A DNA stretch of 64,000 nucleotides from CAXXOK01 sp963666755. GTDB lineage: Bacteria > Bacillota > Clostridia > Christensenellales > Aristaeellaceae. How positions within the stretch are numbered: the first letter of the stretch is position 1; the number at the start of each line of letters is the position of its first letter. A program made the translations under genes and the position numbers. Shown piece after piece: positions 27,202 to 36,271 of the stretch. The stretch lies in contig CAXXGW010000008.1 in the NCBI GenBank assembly GCA_963666755.2, positions 62,001 through 126,000 of the forward strand. Direction: 5' to 3'. The notes beneath the pieces were generated by a model, which saw nothing but the letters and a program-made list of their open reading frames with translations, was not told the origin of the DNA and did not search any database.

Positions 27202-27672
27202 TTATTTATACAGCCTGATAACGTTTTTGTCTGCACTGTCAATGATCAGCCATCCGTCGTTTTTGTTTATTTTTCCGGGCGGCATGTCAAAATCGATTTC
27301 ATTTTTCGTGATAATCAAGTCCGCTGTTGCCTGGCCCTGACAGAAAAAGAGTAACCGCTTTTCTCCCTGGTCCAGCTTCTTATATTCGATATGTCTGCCG
27401 GCCATAGCATACAAAGCGGCTCCATCGGTAGAATTATCGGTTAGGTACCCTTCGTCCCACAGAAAAGGCGTAATCGAGACAAGGTTCACCTTGTCCCTTT
27501 TTTCGGCAATGGTTTCCAGCCTGCCGGCCATCTCGGCCTTTATTTCATCCGCCGTATTTGCCGGTTTATAATCCTGCGGCAAAACATTCAGCAAAATCAC
27601 AGTTATGATCGTTCCCGCAATGATACCCCATGTTATGATCCTGAATAGATTTGCGGATTTTAACAGCTTCAT
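27202..27672 (-). CDS. Candidate immunity protein, membrane anchored, divergent paralogue
   Basis: 156 residues: one N-terminal membrane helix (residues 11-30) and a small extracytoplasmic domain. It shares with its two upstream neighbours the order ADEIKAEMAGRLETIAEK, a SITPFLWDEGYL-type segment (against ELTPFVWTEEYI) and a C-terminal DGWLIIDSADKNVIRLYK (against SDWLNIDLTDNGIDLCVVKY). It is therefore a diverged third copy. Position directly downstream of a polymorphic toxin gene and the tandem paralogy suggest an immunity role. No characterised family was recognised. Confidence 0.65.
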   Translation of the reverse strand: MKLLKSANLFRIITWGIIAGTIITVILLNVLPQDYKPANTADEIKAEMAGRLETIAEKRDKVNLVSITPFLWDEGYLTDNSTDGAALYAMAGRHIEYKKLDQGEKRLLFFCQGQATADLIITKNEIDFDMPPGKINKNDGWLIIDSADKNVIRLYK

Positions 27673-27775
27673 TACTTGTCACCTCAATTCGGCTTCTTCC
27701 CTCAAATAATTCCGTATCGAATTTTTCAGTCACGAATCGCTAAAAATACGGGCATGGCAATCATCTCATTTTGCC

Positions 27776-28231
27776 TTAACTATACTTCACAACGCAGAGA
27801 TCAATGCCATTATCCGTCAGGTCAATATTCAGCCAGTCGGAGGGTGTCAGTATATAATCTCCAACCGGAATCATATTCCATTCATTGTAAAAATGAACTG
27901 TCCGTGTGTCATATACCATCGTTTCATCGGCAAAGAACAGGCCTCTGCTGTTATATTCCAGAGGGTCCATATATTCCGCCTTTTTGTCACCCATGAATTT
28001 CTGAAATCTTTCAAGAGAAATATATCCTCCGTAAATGTACTCTTCCGTCCAAACAAACGGCGTCAGCTCCGCCATCGTTATTGCTTCGGTCTTCTCCGAG
28101 AGGATCTTGATCCTGCTGATCATTTCCGCTTTGATCGTATCTGGTTTTTTATTGTTTCTGACGTTTATACAGACAAGAATAAGGATCCCGCAGCATACCG
28201 CCAGCAAAAGCAGTTTGATCACCTTTTTCAT
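27776..28231 (-). CDS. Candidate immunity protein, copy 2
   Basis: 151 residues: a short basic start, one membrane helix (KLLLLAVCCGILILVCI), and a roughly 125-residue domain outside the membrane. The first 70 residues are identical to the next gene upstream apart from one position, and the last 30 are nearly identical, but the middle (residues about 70-115) differs at about half the positions. This mosaic fits duplication followed by diversifying selection or recombination of a specificity region. Gene order toxin, copy 1, copy 2, diverged copy 3 supports an immunity function. That function is inferred. Confidence 0.7.
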   Translation of the reverse strand: MKKVIKLLLLAVCCGILILVCINVRNNKKPDTIKAEMISRIKILSEKTEAITMAELTPFVWTEEYIYGGYISLERFQKFMGDKKAEYMDPLEYNSRGLFFADETMVYDTRTVHFYNEWNMIPVGDYILTPSDWLNIDLTDNGIDLCVVKYS

Positions 28232-28320
28232 GCTTTGACCTCCAGAGTTTCAATCCGTGTCCATCCCAAATGCCCTGGCCTTGCTATCACAACATCATAA
28301 AAACTTGCGCCAGATCCGTT

Positions 28321-28785
28321 TTATTTTTCCTTATTGTACTTCACAACGTAGAGATCAATGCCATTATCCGTCAGGTCAATATTCAGCCAGTCGGAGGGTG
28401 TCAGTATATAATCTCCAATGGGAATCATGTACCAATCATAATAAGAATCAACAACCCTCGTGTCAAATACCAGCTTTTTGCCGGCAAAAAACATTCCTCT
28501 GTGATTAAATTCCTGGGTATCCATATATTCCGCCTGTTTACCGCCCATGAATGTTTGAAACCGTTCAGGGGAACTATATCCTCCGTAAATGTACTCTTCC
28601 GTCCAAACAAACGGCGTCAGCTCCGCCATCGTTATTGCTTCGGTCTTTTCCGAAAGGATCTTGATCCTGCTGATTATTTCCGCTTTGATCGTATCTGGTT
28701 TTTTATTGTTTCTGACGTTTATACAGACAAGGATGAGGATCCCGCAGCATACCGCCAGCAAAAGCAGTTTGATCACCTTTTTCAT
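28321..28785 (-). CDS. Candidate immunity protein, copy 1
   Basis: 154 residues, the closest partner of the toxin gene, whose stop lies 12 bases upstream. Membrane-anchored with the same layout as copy 2. Conserved segments are ITMAELTPFVWTEEYIYGGY and IGDYILTPSDWLNIDLTDNG; the middle part (RFQTFMGGKQAEYMDTQEF) is where it departs from copy 2. A GGAGGTCAAAGC ribosome binding site precedes the ATG. An anchored immunity protein facing outward would suit a toxin acting at or beyond the membrane, but the target is unknown. Confidence 0.7.
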   Translation of the reverse strand: MKKVIKLLLLAVCCGILILVCINVRNNKKPDTIKAEIISRIKILSEKTEAITMAELTPFVWTEEYIYGGYSSPERFQTFMGGKQAEYMDTQEFNHRGMFFAGKKLVFDTRVVDSYYDWYMIPIGDYILTPSDWLNIDLTDNGIDLYVVKYNKEK

Positions 28786-28797
28786 GCTTTGACCTCC

Positions 28798-30001
28798 TCA
28801 GTTCAGTCCATGCCCATCCCAAATGCCCTGGCCCTTCGATATGACAACATCATACACCATCCTTGCCAGGTCGTCATCCGATACACCTTTTCCTGCAACA
28901 ACACCTACGGCAATGCCGACCGCGTTATTATGCAGATCCATATTTGTGGCATTATATAATGTTGTGTCAATTCCCAGCTCGGCATTTATATATGCTTTAT
29001 CCGTATTTTGGTCCGGTTTGTTCTCATGCGCGTCAGCAAAACGCTGCGCGGCATCCGCTCCGCCCCAAAGCGATTTCGTATTTAACGTATGCCAGCACGC
29101 GTGCTTGAAGGCGTTGGCAGCCGTGGTATCTATATCTTCGCTTCCAAAGTATATTTTTGTATATTGTTCCGCCTTGTTTTTATTATCCAGCGCTGTGATC
29201 ACATTGCCAAAGCCGGCAAAGAGCAGACCGTTTACGGCGATTGATGCTTCTTCCCCGGATAGTTCCGTACCGAATATATCCACTATTGAGGCATCTTCGC
29301 TTACGACGTCTTCCGGTTTTTTAGTTCTTGCAGCGATTTGTTTTTGATATTCCGGATTATTGATTATTTCCTCGGCTTTCACCCTGCGCTCTTCCATCGG
29401 CGCTTTTTTAACCATATTCTCATCAGATTGTTGGATTTTAGCCGAATTTACTCTATTTATCATGTCCCGATCATACGAAAAGTCAGATGAGTCTTCCTGC
29501 GATAGCTTTCTGATCCTGTCATTATTATATCCTTTCTTTTCCCAGTCCGTCCATAAGCTGTTGATAGGCGGGCATCTTGCCATTTCTCAAAAAATATTCA
29601 TCCATCAGTACCTTTTCGATGGCCGCTTTCATCAGCGGATCGTCGCTGTCTTCGAATACGCCGGGCGATTCCAGCCGCGGCTGTGCAAATAGATATGGGC
29701 TCTTGCTCTGTATGTTCTGTGTACTATTGAACGTGCCGGGCGCGGTGTCTTGCCCCGGCAGATAGACGCCCCGCCCCAATGAATGCGACGTCTCTCCGGA
29801 TGTCCCGGACGTCTGCGTGCTTTTGGCCGACGGCGTTGCTGCTGCGCTTTGTGCCTTTTCCCATTTCTTTTTATCGCTGTCCAGTCCTTTTTGGGTGCTA
29901 TCGAGCCGCTTTTCTTCTTCCGCTTTCCTCTTCTTCTCCTCTTCTGCTTTTTTCCATGCCGCGAAATCCTGCGCATCATACGCGCTGAATGGAATACTCA
30001 T
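28798..30001 (-). CDS. Polymorphic toxin 1: AYDA N-terminus, Lys/Glu helix, C-terminal DUF6973-like domain (one frameshift)
   Basis: Removing one extra G near 29536 joins two frames into about 400 residues. The N-terminus is MSIPFSAYDAQDFAAWKKAE, leading into a Lys/Glu-rich coiled coil, then a Ser/Thr linker, a GYNNDRIRKLS segment and a repeat-like DQNMVNRINSAKIQQSDENMV type region. All these are shared with toxin 2 at 52168-53517. The C-terminal 130 residues are different: FKHACWHTLNTKSLWGG, RFADAHENK and MDLHNNAVGI, with conserved His, Trp, AHE and D-x-x-N-N as I recall for DUF6973 toxin domains. No signal peptide is present. The ATG follows AAAGGGG. Candidate immunity genes follow downstream. 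Confidence 0.75.
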
Positions 30002-30489
30002 CTATGCCCCTTTCCTGAAAACGTCGTTCCCATATAAATAAAATGAAAAACCGGACTTTCTGCCTTTCAAACCGGCTTTCCATCCGCTTTAACTATAAGG
30101 AACCCGCCGCCGCTTTTTCTCCCCCGCGGGCATGATTCGCTATAGCGCGCCTAGAGGGTAATATTGAATCCGTTTCCAAACTTTCATTGTCTGCTCCCAA
30201 AAAATACATCAGATAATCCATATCGGCAGGTACGATACTGTACGGCAGCAGGTGTCCGCACGCATAAAAGCCGCCCACGCAGCGGCTGTTTTAAGGGGGT
30301 AATAGAGATTGTTAAGAGACCCTAGGGGGAGAATCAGAACTTTCCCTGGGTCTCTTAACGAAAACCGTACTATAAAATTACTCGCCGCATAATGCATCGA
30401 AGGCAGGTGTCGGCAGATACTAAAAATCTTCCTGTGCGGCAGCCATTCTATCCCTTTACAGCCCATATCCGCACAAACCCTAAAAGCTC
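30002..30489 (-). repeat. Upstream region of toxin 1 with two repeat types
   Basis: At 30085-30125 a copy of the sequence upstream of the other toxin genes appears (AACTATA-GGAACCC...CGCTTTTTCTCCCCC). At 30311-30359 GTTAAGAGACCC is inverted as GGGTCTCTTAAC around a 25-base centre. This dispersed element continues to about 30270 and reappears in reverse at 42046-42135. No gene is supported here. Confidence 0.7.
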
Positions 30490-32574
30490 TTATCTCCCCG
30501 CCATCGCCGACGCCATCTGGGACATCTGGTTCGCCGCCGCGTTCGCGCCGGCCGAGTTCCCCTGCCCCATGCCGGGCCCATTTGCCATTCCCTGTCCCTG
30601 CGCGCCGCCCTGCCCCGGTGCGGCCTGACCACCTTGTCCGGACCTGCCCTGCGCCTGCTGGGCCTGCGCCATCTGCTGCATCTGCATCATCTGCTGCATC
30701 TGCGCCTGCTGTTGCTGCTGCTGGCGTGCGAGGCTCTCCGAAAGCCGCTGCATCACGATGTCCTTGCCCTCGAAATCCATCATCTCCATGCAGACGAGCG
30801 CTTGTTCGGCCATCTGCGGATTGAAGAAGCCCATCGCGTAAAACTCCTTGGCAAGCTCGTTCTGCGAGATCCGCGAGAACGGGCTGTTCTTCTGGGACGT
30901 GATCTTGATATCGAAGACCGGCTCGCGCATCCCGAGCGACACGCCGAAATCGCTGCCCTGATCCCGCGCGATCATGCTGCCGTTGTCGTACTGCACAAAC
31001 TGCGCGCCGCCGTTGTCCCCCGTGATCCTGAAGCACCGCGGCTCGTCATAGAACTGCCTTATCAGCTCGAGGCATAAATAGTTGACCCGCGTGAACGCCC
31101 TGTATGAAGACTTGATCATGTCCCGCGATAGCTTGCTCCCCGCTTCCTGAAGCGCCGCGATCGCCGAAGCCGCCGTAACGCCGCCCGTCGTTCCGCCCTG
31201 CGAGAAATCACGGTTTCCGGACGTTTCCTTCATCTCGTCGATCTTCTGGTTCAGCACGTTCAAATACATCGAATTGATGGGCGCGACGTTGATCTCGCGG
31301 ATGCTGTCCTCTCCGAGGTTGCTGCCCGCAACGTGTACGAAATCCTTCGACCAGTCGGCGAACTCCTCCTCGTTGACCGAACCGTCGTGCCTGATAAAGA
31401 ACCGCTTTTTGCCTGTCATCATCGCGTTTGTCAAAATCACCTGGTTCAGCTTGTCAATGTACATCTGCGGGTCCTTCATGATGTCGATGTACCCGAACCC
31501 GGTCGGCATCCCTTCCTCGAGGAACAGCACGTCGAACACGAACGGGTATTTGCCATGGTCATAGAACCCGCGCTCTTCATATTCAGGATCGTCCTCGGAC
31601 GAATAGAGCACCTCGTCATTCACAAATTTGCAGTAATGCAATATGTCCTTTGACCCGCTGCGCACCTTGTAATACCAGTCGACGACCGCCGTTTTCTTCG
31701 ACGTGTCGATGGATTCGTCGTACAGATAACGCGAAACGTCGACGGCATTGCCGCCAAGCTTGTTCTTGAGCTGCGGATACTCGTTCTCGAGCACCTCGTT
31801 GTCCGCGAGCTCAACGTGGAAGAAATGGCGCGAAGCCTGTATATCCTTGATGCCGGGCTCCCAGAAAAGGTTCAGTAAGTCGATCTGTCGGATCTCGATA
31901 TCCCCGAGTCCGCCCATTTTCTGCGGGTTCCAGAACACACCCTCGACGCCCGTGCCCGTCTTGAGCTTGTACCACCATTTGTCGCTGTACGTCTGCTCAT
32001 AGTCGTTCTGATCCAGGATCACCGGCAGGATCGCGGAAAGCTGCTTGGCCGCCGCCTCGTCGCCCGCCTCGCGCGGCAGCACGCTCGGCATCGGGTAATT
32101 GTCCATCGCGTCGGCGTGCTTGTTGGCGATGGAGTTAAAGAGCCACGCCGAAACGGGCTGCACCTCCCCCGCCGTTTTCAGCCGCATCTGCTCCCAGTGC
32201 CGAAGCTTATACCATTGCTCGTTCTCGATGATGCGGTGCTCCAGATTCGCCTTGCCGCGCTTGTACTCGTGCAGCGTCAGGATCGCTTCCTCGATCTGTT
32301 TCCTGCCGATCTTTTTCCCGGCTTCCTCTCCGCCTTTGCTCTCCGCTTTTTTTGGCGTCGGTTTCTTTACGAGCGGCTTTAACCCCGTCCCCTGCGGCAA
32401 CCCCTGCTCCGTCGGCAGCCCGCTTTTCTGCTGCATCTGACCTTGTAATGGCATCTGCCCCGGCTGCATCATACCTCCCTGTACGCCCATAGCGCCGGAC
32501 GTCTTATCCTCCTGCGCCATCGAAAGCAGCACGTCCTCCAAATTGCGTATCTTCTCTTTTTTTGTCTTTGCCAC
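30490..32574 (-). CDS. Phage portal protein (P22-like group)
   Basis: The dodecameric portal is the DNA entry and exit ring of tailed phages. 694 residues from a GTG at 32574 that has GGAGG eight bases upstream. Family-like segments are NEQWYKLRHWEQM, ANKHADAMDNYPMPSVLPRE near residue 150, TGTGVEGVFWNP, the long central helix region, and TTGGVTAASAIAALQEAGSK near 460, a typical portal crown/stem feature. The last 90 residues are rich in Gln, Met and Gly, as in other portals of this group. It is intact, on the same strand as the damaged terminase at 44-46 kb, and directly upstream of toxin 1. No capsid, scaffold or tail gene is nearby. Confidence 0.85.
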   Translation of the reverse strand: MAKTKKEKIRNLEDVLLSMAQEDKTSGAMGVQGGMMQPGQMPLQGQMQQKSGLPTEQGLPQGTGLKPLVKKPTPKKAESKGGEEAGKKIGRKQIEEAILTLHEYKRGKANLEHRIIENEQWYKLRHWEQMRLKTAGEVQPVSAWLFNSIANKHADAMDNYPMPSVLPREAGDEAAAKQLSAILPVILDQNDYEQTYSDKWWYKLKTGTGVEGVFWNPQKMGGLGDIEIRQIDLLNLFWEPGIKDIQASRHFFHVELADNEVLENEYPQLKNKLGGNAVDVSRYLYDESIDTSKKTAVVDWYYKVRSGSKDILHYCKFVNDEVLYSSEDDPEYEERGFYDHGKYPFVFDVLFLEEGMPTGFGYIDIMKDPQMYIDKLNQVILTNAMMTGKKRFFIRHDGSVNEEEFADWSKDFVHVAGSNLGEDSIREINVAPINSMYLNVLNQKIDEMKETSGNRDFSQGGTTGGVTAASAIAALQEAGSKLSRDMIKSSYRAFTRVNYLCLELIRQFYDEPRCFRITGDNGGAQFVQYDNGSMIARDQGSDFGVSLGMREPVFDIKITSQKNSPFSRISQNELAKEFYAMGFFNPQMAEQALVCMEMMDFEGKDIVMQRLSESLARQQQQQQAQMQQMMQMQQMAQAQQAQGRSGQGGQAAPGQGGAQGQGMANGPGMGQGNSAGANAAANQMSQMASAMAGR

Positions 32575-33117
32575 TTTGTATCCTCCCTTATGCAATTCAT
32601 TCCTGCCCAAATAGTTTTCTGGTTTTATCGGTCCCGTATAGCGGCACATGCCGCCCGCATATTTCATCCGTATATAAAGCCTATCTGAAAAAAAGCGGGA
32701 TTTCTCCCCATGAAAGCGAGATTGTCTTTTTTATGATCCATGATAATCAGAAGAAAAAAATTTTTCTGCCTGCTGGTTCTTCCATTGCTCTTTCATAATT
32801 GATTGCTTAATTAACCAGGAATTATTATTACTTAATTAGCAACTATCCCTACTCCTCATTCCACCCTCGCCTGTCATTCTGAGCACAGCAAAAGAATCCA
32901 GCGAAGCGTTCCCCCACCGCCTGATACATATGTCCGCCGCTACTCTTACTCGCGCCCGAACTGCAAATTATTAATCTTCCCGTTCAAAACTGTCTTGCCC
33001 CGCAATAATTTTTGATATACTGTAAAAAAGAGCAAAAATCACTGCAATATTTTTCCTTCTCATTCGTCTTATAATCGTAACCGGTTCACAAAAAATCCGT
33101 TTCGGGGAGGTGATCAT
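32575..33117. other. Intergenic region between portal and sigma factor
   Basis: No gene is supported. A diverged copy of the GTCATTCTGAGCGAAGCG repeat begins at 32873. The sigma factor ribosome binding site GGGGAGG is at 33104-33110. The portal promoter was not identified with confidence. Confidence 0.5.
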
Positions 33118-33626
33118 CTGAGCAAGTTCGAAATCCGTCAGGTCTTTGAGGAAAACTACGAGCGCTTCCGCCGCTTCCTTCACGCGCGCTTTCACAGTCT
33201 GAACGAGTACGACGTCGAAGACCTGATCCAGCAGTCCGTTATGAACCTGCTCTATAAAGGCGACGGCCTTTCCGATATCCGGAACATGACGTCCTATCTG
33301 TACGCTTCCCTCGAAAACGGCGCGAAAGATTTTTTTAAAAGAGGAAAAAGGAAACCCTGACAGCCGAAGAGATTGACGAACAAACGCAGGACGTGGAAGA
33401 AGAAATACTGACCCGGGAACAGAAACGAGCCGTTATGGATGCCATTGATAAGCTGGACGATAAGCAAAGGTACGTGTTCGTCGAAACGGAGATCAAAGGC
33501 CGGAGTTATGAGGAACTATCAAAGGAATCAGGCGAGAAGATCGGAACGCTGCTGTCCCGCAAAAGCAGGGCAGCCAAAAAACTGAAAGACATGATGTATG
33601 AGTATATGAAGGAGGAAAAAAAATGA
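33118..33626 (+). CDS. ECF-type sigma factor, one frameshift
   Basis: The first frame, from a CTG at 33118 seven bases after GGGGAGG, reads SKFEIRQVFEENYERFRRFL and DVEDLIQQSVMNLLYKG, a sigma region 2 pattern, and stops at 33360. In another frame VEEEILTREQKRAVMDAI, YVFVETEIKGRSYEELS and GTLLSRKSRAAKKLK give region 4 with its helix-turn-helix. Restoring one A in the run near 33345 fuses both into about 170 residues. CTG is a rare start, so a mutated ATG is possible. The stop overlaps the next gene by ATGA, typical of a sigma factor with a coupled regulator. Confidence 0.8.
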
Positions 33627-34056
33627 GTGAATGCAGTGAAAAAAAAGGAAAGCCAACGGCAGGTAAAATCGTTATGATGGTCATCGGCGGCATCGCGTTC
33701 TGCTTTTTATTCGGGTTCGTGATCCAGGGCCTCTGGAACTGGCTGATGCCCCTGCTGTTCGGCCTGAAGCAGGTCACCTACTGGGAAGGGCTTGGCATCT
33801 GGCTGCTGTGCATGCTGCTGTTTAAAGGCTCGTCGCCTCAAAAGCACATAAATAAAAAAGACCGGCGCTCCATGCGGGACGAGATCAAGAAAGAGATCAA
33901 AGAGGAAATCCGCAAGGAATTCGCGAAAGAATACGGAAAAGAAGCGCAAAAGGAAGCGAACGTGGATCAAGAGAAACTATACGAAAAATGGTGGAAGCCG
34001 AAGGCAAGGATAGCTTTGAAAAGTACGCCAAACAAAAGGAAGAAGTCATGGAATAA
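33623..34056 (+). CDS. Membrane protein coupled to the sigma factor, one frameshift
   Basis: About 145 residues: two membrane helices (residues 14-38 and 53-70) and a long charged helix rich in Lys and Glu (DEIKKEIKEEIRKEFAKEYG). The visible frame runs on past 34056 into the next gene. Restoring one A near 33988 gives KMVEAEGKDSFEKYAKQKEE and a stop at 34054-34056, directly before a strong terminator. The ATGA overlap with the sigma factor suggests an anti-sigma-like or sensor role, but no anti-sigma domain was recognised. Confidence 0.65.
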
Positions 34057-34066
34057 CATTTTGACA

Positions 34067-34097
34067 TACAAAGGCGGCCGCAACGGCCGCCTTTGTA
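34067..34097 (+). terminator. Terminator of the sigma factor operon
   Basis: TACAAAGGCGGCCG (34067-34080) is perfectly inverted at 34084-34097 around CAA. It lies ten bases past the corrected stop of the membrane protein, supporting the frame correction made there. Confidence 0.85.
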
Positions 34098-34219
34098 TAT
34101 TGGAAAAAGCGTCATTTTTTTGTTGCGCCGCGCCCTTTTGCGGATTACAATGGAATTATGCAAAGTCAACTCTCCCTCTCCCATCCAATCGAAATTCTTC
34201 ACGCAAAAGGAAGTACGCT

Positions 34220-34750
34220 ATGAAATACAAAACAAAAAAAGTGATGCAGGTACGGTCGGCAGACGAGTTGGATGAACCGGCGCGCGTAACGGCGCGCGAA
34301 CAATATTATGCAGCATATAAACGTACAAGAGAGATACTCCCCCAAGACTTCCTTGACATTTATGAAAACCATCACGGATTTCATGACGCTATGGTTCCGT
34401 ATATCGGTTTATTAACTAAATATCCGGAATTTGATATCAACCAACATATGCCCAGTGAAATGAAGCTTGTTATTATTGATGACTGTGAAGATCTTGTATG
34501 GGAAATTACACTCGAACATATCAAACAAATTTCAAGTAAATTTTATTCGGATTACGATGGACTGGATAGGTTACTCTCATCTTCGATGAATTATTGCTCC
34601 ACGGCAAAGAACGATATCTCGTCGGGAAATGCATTTTCCGAGGGGTATCATTTAAAAGTTGTATTCAAAGCACTGACCATCAAAGAACTGTCAAAAGATG
34701 AAATTGACGCCTATAAAGCGTTCTTCCAAGAGAGGCAGGTGCGCCCATGA
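34220..34750 (+). CDS. Hypothetical protein
   Basis: 176 residues from ATG 34220, nine bases after AAGGAAG. The sequence is hydrophilic, without signal peptide or membrane segment. Visible segments include DFLDIYENHHGFHDAMVPYI and SEGYHLKVVFKALTIKELS. The family was not recognised. Its stop overlaps the next start as ATGA, so at least one more gene belonged to the unit, but that gene is broken. AT-rich compared with the core genes. Confidence 0.6.
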   Translation: MKYKTKKVMQVRSADELDEPARVTAREQYYAAYKRTREILPQDFLDIYENHHGFHDAMVPYIGLLTKYPEFDINQHMPSEMKLVIIDDCEDLVWEITLEHIKQISSKFYSDYDGLDRLLSSSMNYCSTAKNDISSGNAFSEGYHLKVVFKALTIKELSKDEIDAYKAFFQERQVRP

Positions 34751-35038
34751 CACAAACAAACGATGCCATGATGATCAAATTCGGGTGTGAACACGTTCAA
34801 GGATTTGCGCGAGGATATTGAAGGCGTTATCGAATGCCTGGAAAAGTATATCGATATTTTCATCACCCAAAAACAACTTCGCCACTATATAGCACTGGAA
34901 TACGCGGATGGCCAGATAAAAGATCAAACGGTTCAGCACGAAAAGTTGGGTGCTTGTCAAAACGCAGCTATGGGAAAGAAAGTCACTGAGATCTCGATTA
35001 TTTACGACTGGGAGAAAAGACGAAAGCTGCCGGAATAG
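34747..35038 (+). pseudogene. Hypothetical protein, frameshifted
   Basis: Starts at ATG 34747 overlapping the previous stop and reads MTQTNDAMMIKFG. One extra T near 34783 shifts the frame, which continues as NTFKDLREDIEGVIECLEKY to a stop at 35036-35038. The rest is a helical, charged sequence (FITQKQLRHYIALEYADG). No family was recognised. It is part of a stretch where every frame is interrupted. Confidence 0.5.
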
Positions 35039-35108
35039 CAGTGGCCCTTTTGCGCCGGTATCCGTATCTGTCGCATTGTGCAGTGAATATAACGCCGAGG
35101 AGAGGCAA

Positions 35109-36031
35109 ATGAAGTTGCTTTTTACCGTAATGGACAGGTGCGCCTATCTGCAGAACGAAATCATTGAGTGGTTCAAGGAAGCGTTTATCCGATTTGAAGG
35201 TATATACGGTTTTCTGGATTATATGAAAAGTACCGTAATCAACCCTAGATATGAAACTGCTTGGGAATTGTTGGTAGAGCAACCATATTATTTTATACTC
35301 TTCCAGCTTTGATACGATCGGCAGGGGGTATTTCCTTGGGGCAACATACTGACCGAAGGCCATATACGGGCTCTTGGGCGGAGAAGAATTGTTCCAAAAA
35401 AACTTTTCCTGCTTTCAGCTTGAGAAGCTGAACGTCAAAAAAGGTACGGCGTATTATGTGCAGATCTCGGATGACATTCATATATTTGATCCTGCGCTTT
35501 ACCTGCAGCTCAAAAAGTTGCTGCAGCCCATTTTGCTGCAGGGAAGACGCTGAAACGATTGTGGAACGGGACTACTCCGGAGATTCGCGCAGAATAAATC
35601 GACTGGTCTTTGACGAGCAGGAAAGTCTCGCGATGCAGGAGGCCTCCAAACTGCCGGAGAAGGAATTAAGAGAGCGGGCTTATCAGAAATACCAGGAAAA
35701 AATCAAAGCCATTTTATCCGGAGCAAACTGTAGCAGCGGAACCTAAACCGCCGGAAAAAAAAGCGTAAGAAATACGTTCCGCAGCGGTTTACCGCGCTGG
35801 AAAACGCGGAGCCGGAGAATCTGGATATACACATCCATTTCAAAAAAATCAGCGGCGACGGAATGGGAAAGCTTTCAGTCGCTACTGAACTCATGGGCGG
35901 ATATCGGCCTGCACGGCGGGTACGACGGAAACCTCCATCACCTTTTCGGTATCTGGAATGAAGATAACAATATCAAAATGACTGTGGACATGGGCAGTGT
36001 GGATATTGATATAAGCATAACGGCTCCTTGA
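35109..36031 (+). pseudogene. Decayed or heavily frameshifted locus
   Basis: Protein-like fragments follow one another in changing frames: KLLFTVMDRCAYLQNEIIEW (35109-35312), GLLGGEELFQKNFSCFQLEK and AYYVQISDDIHIFDPALYLQ (to 35553), VERDYSGDSRRINRLVFDEQ (to 35746), KYVPQRFTALENAEPENLDI, and finally HHLFGIWNEDNNIKMTVDMG up to 36031. Codon character remains coding-like throughout, so this was one or two genes. None of the pieces was recognised. Confidence 0.5.
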
Positions 36032-36271
36032 CAGGATCGTGAACTGTTTTGCACAGTTTCATCACCTTGTTATTGAAAAAATGGTACTCGGAAGCGAGGA
36101 TGACGAATGACCGTCCTTCCTTCATGCTGATCATGTGTCCTGCCAAATCACGGCAACAAGGTAAGCGCCGGAGATTCCTGGTATACCGTATAAGCTTTTC
36201 ATCCCTTTGCAGGATTTTATTTTCAGAACTAACCTTTTTAATATATCTAAAACTGGGAGGAGATTTTTACT

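Noticed and set aside
33623..34750. A single 375-residue protein
   Set aside because: A perfect terminator lies inside it at 34067-34097, and correcting one base gives a natural stop before it. The second half has its own ATG and ribosome binding site at 34220.
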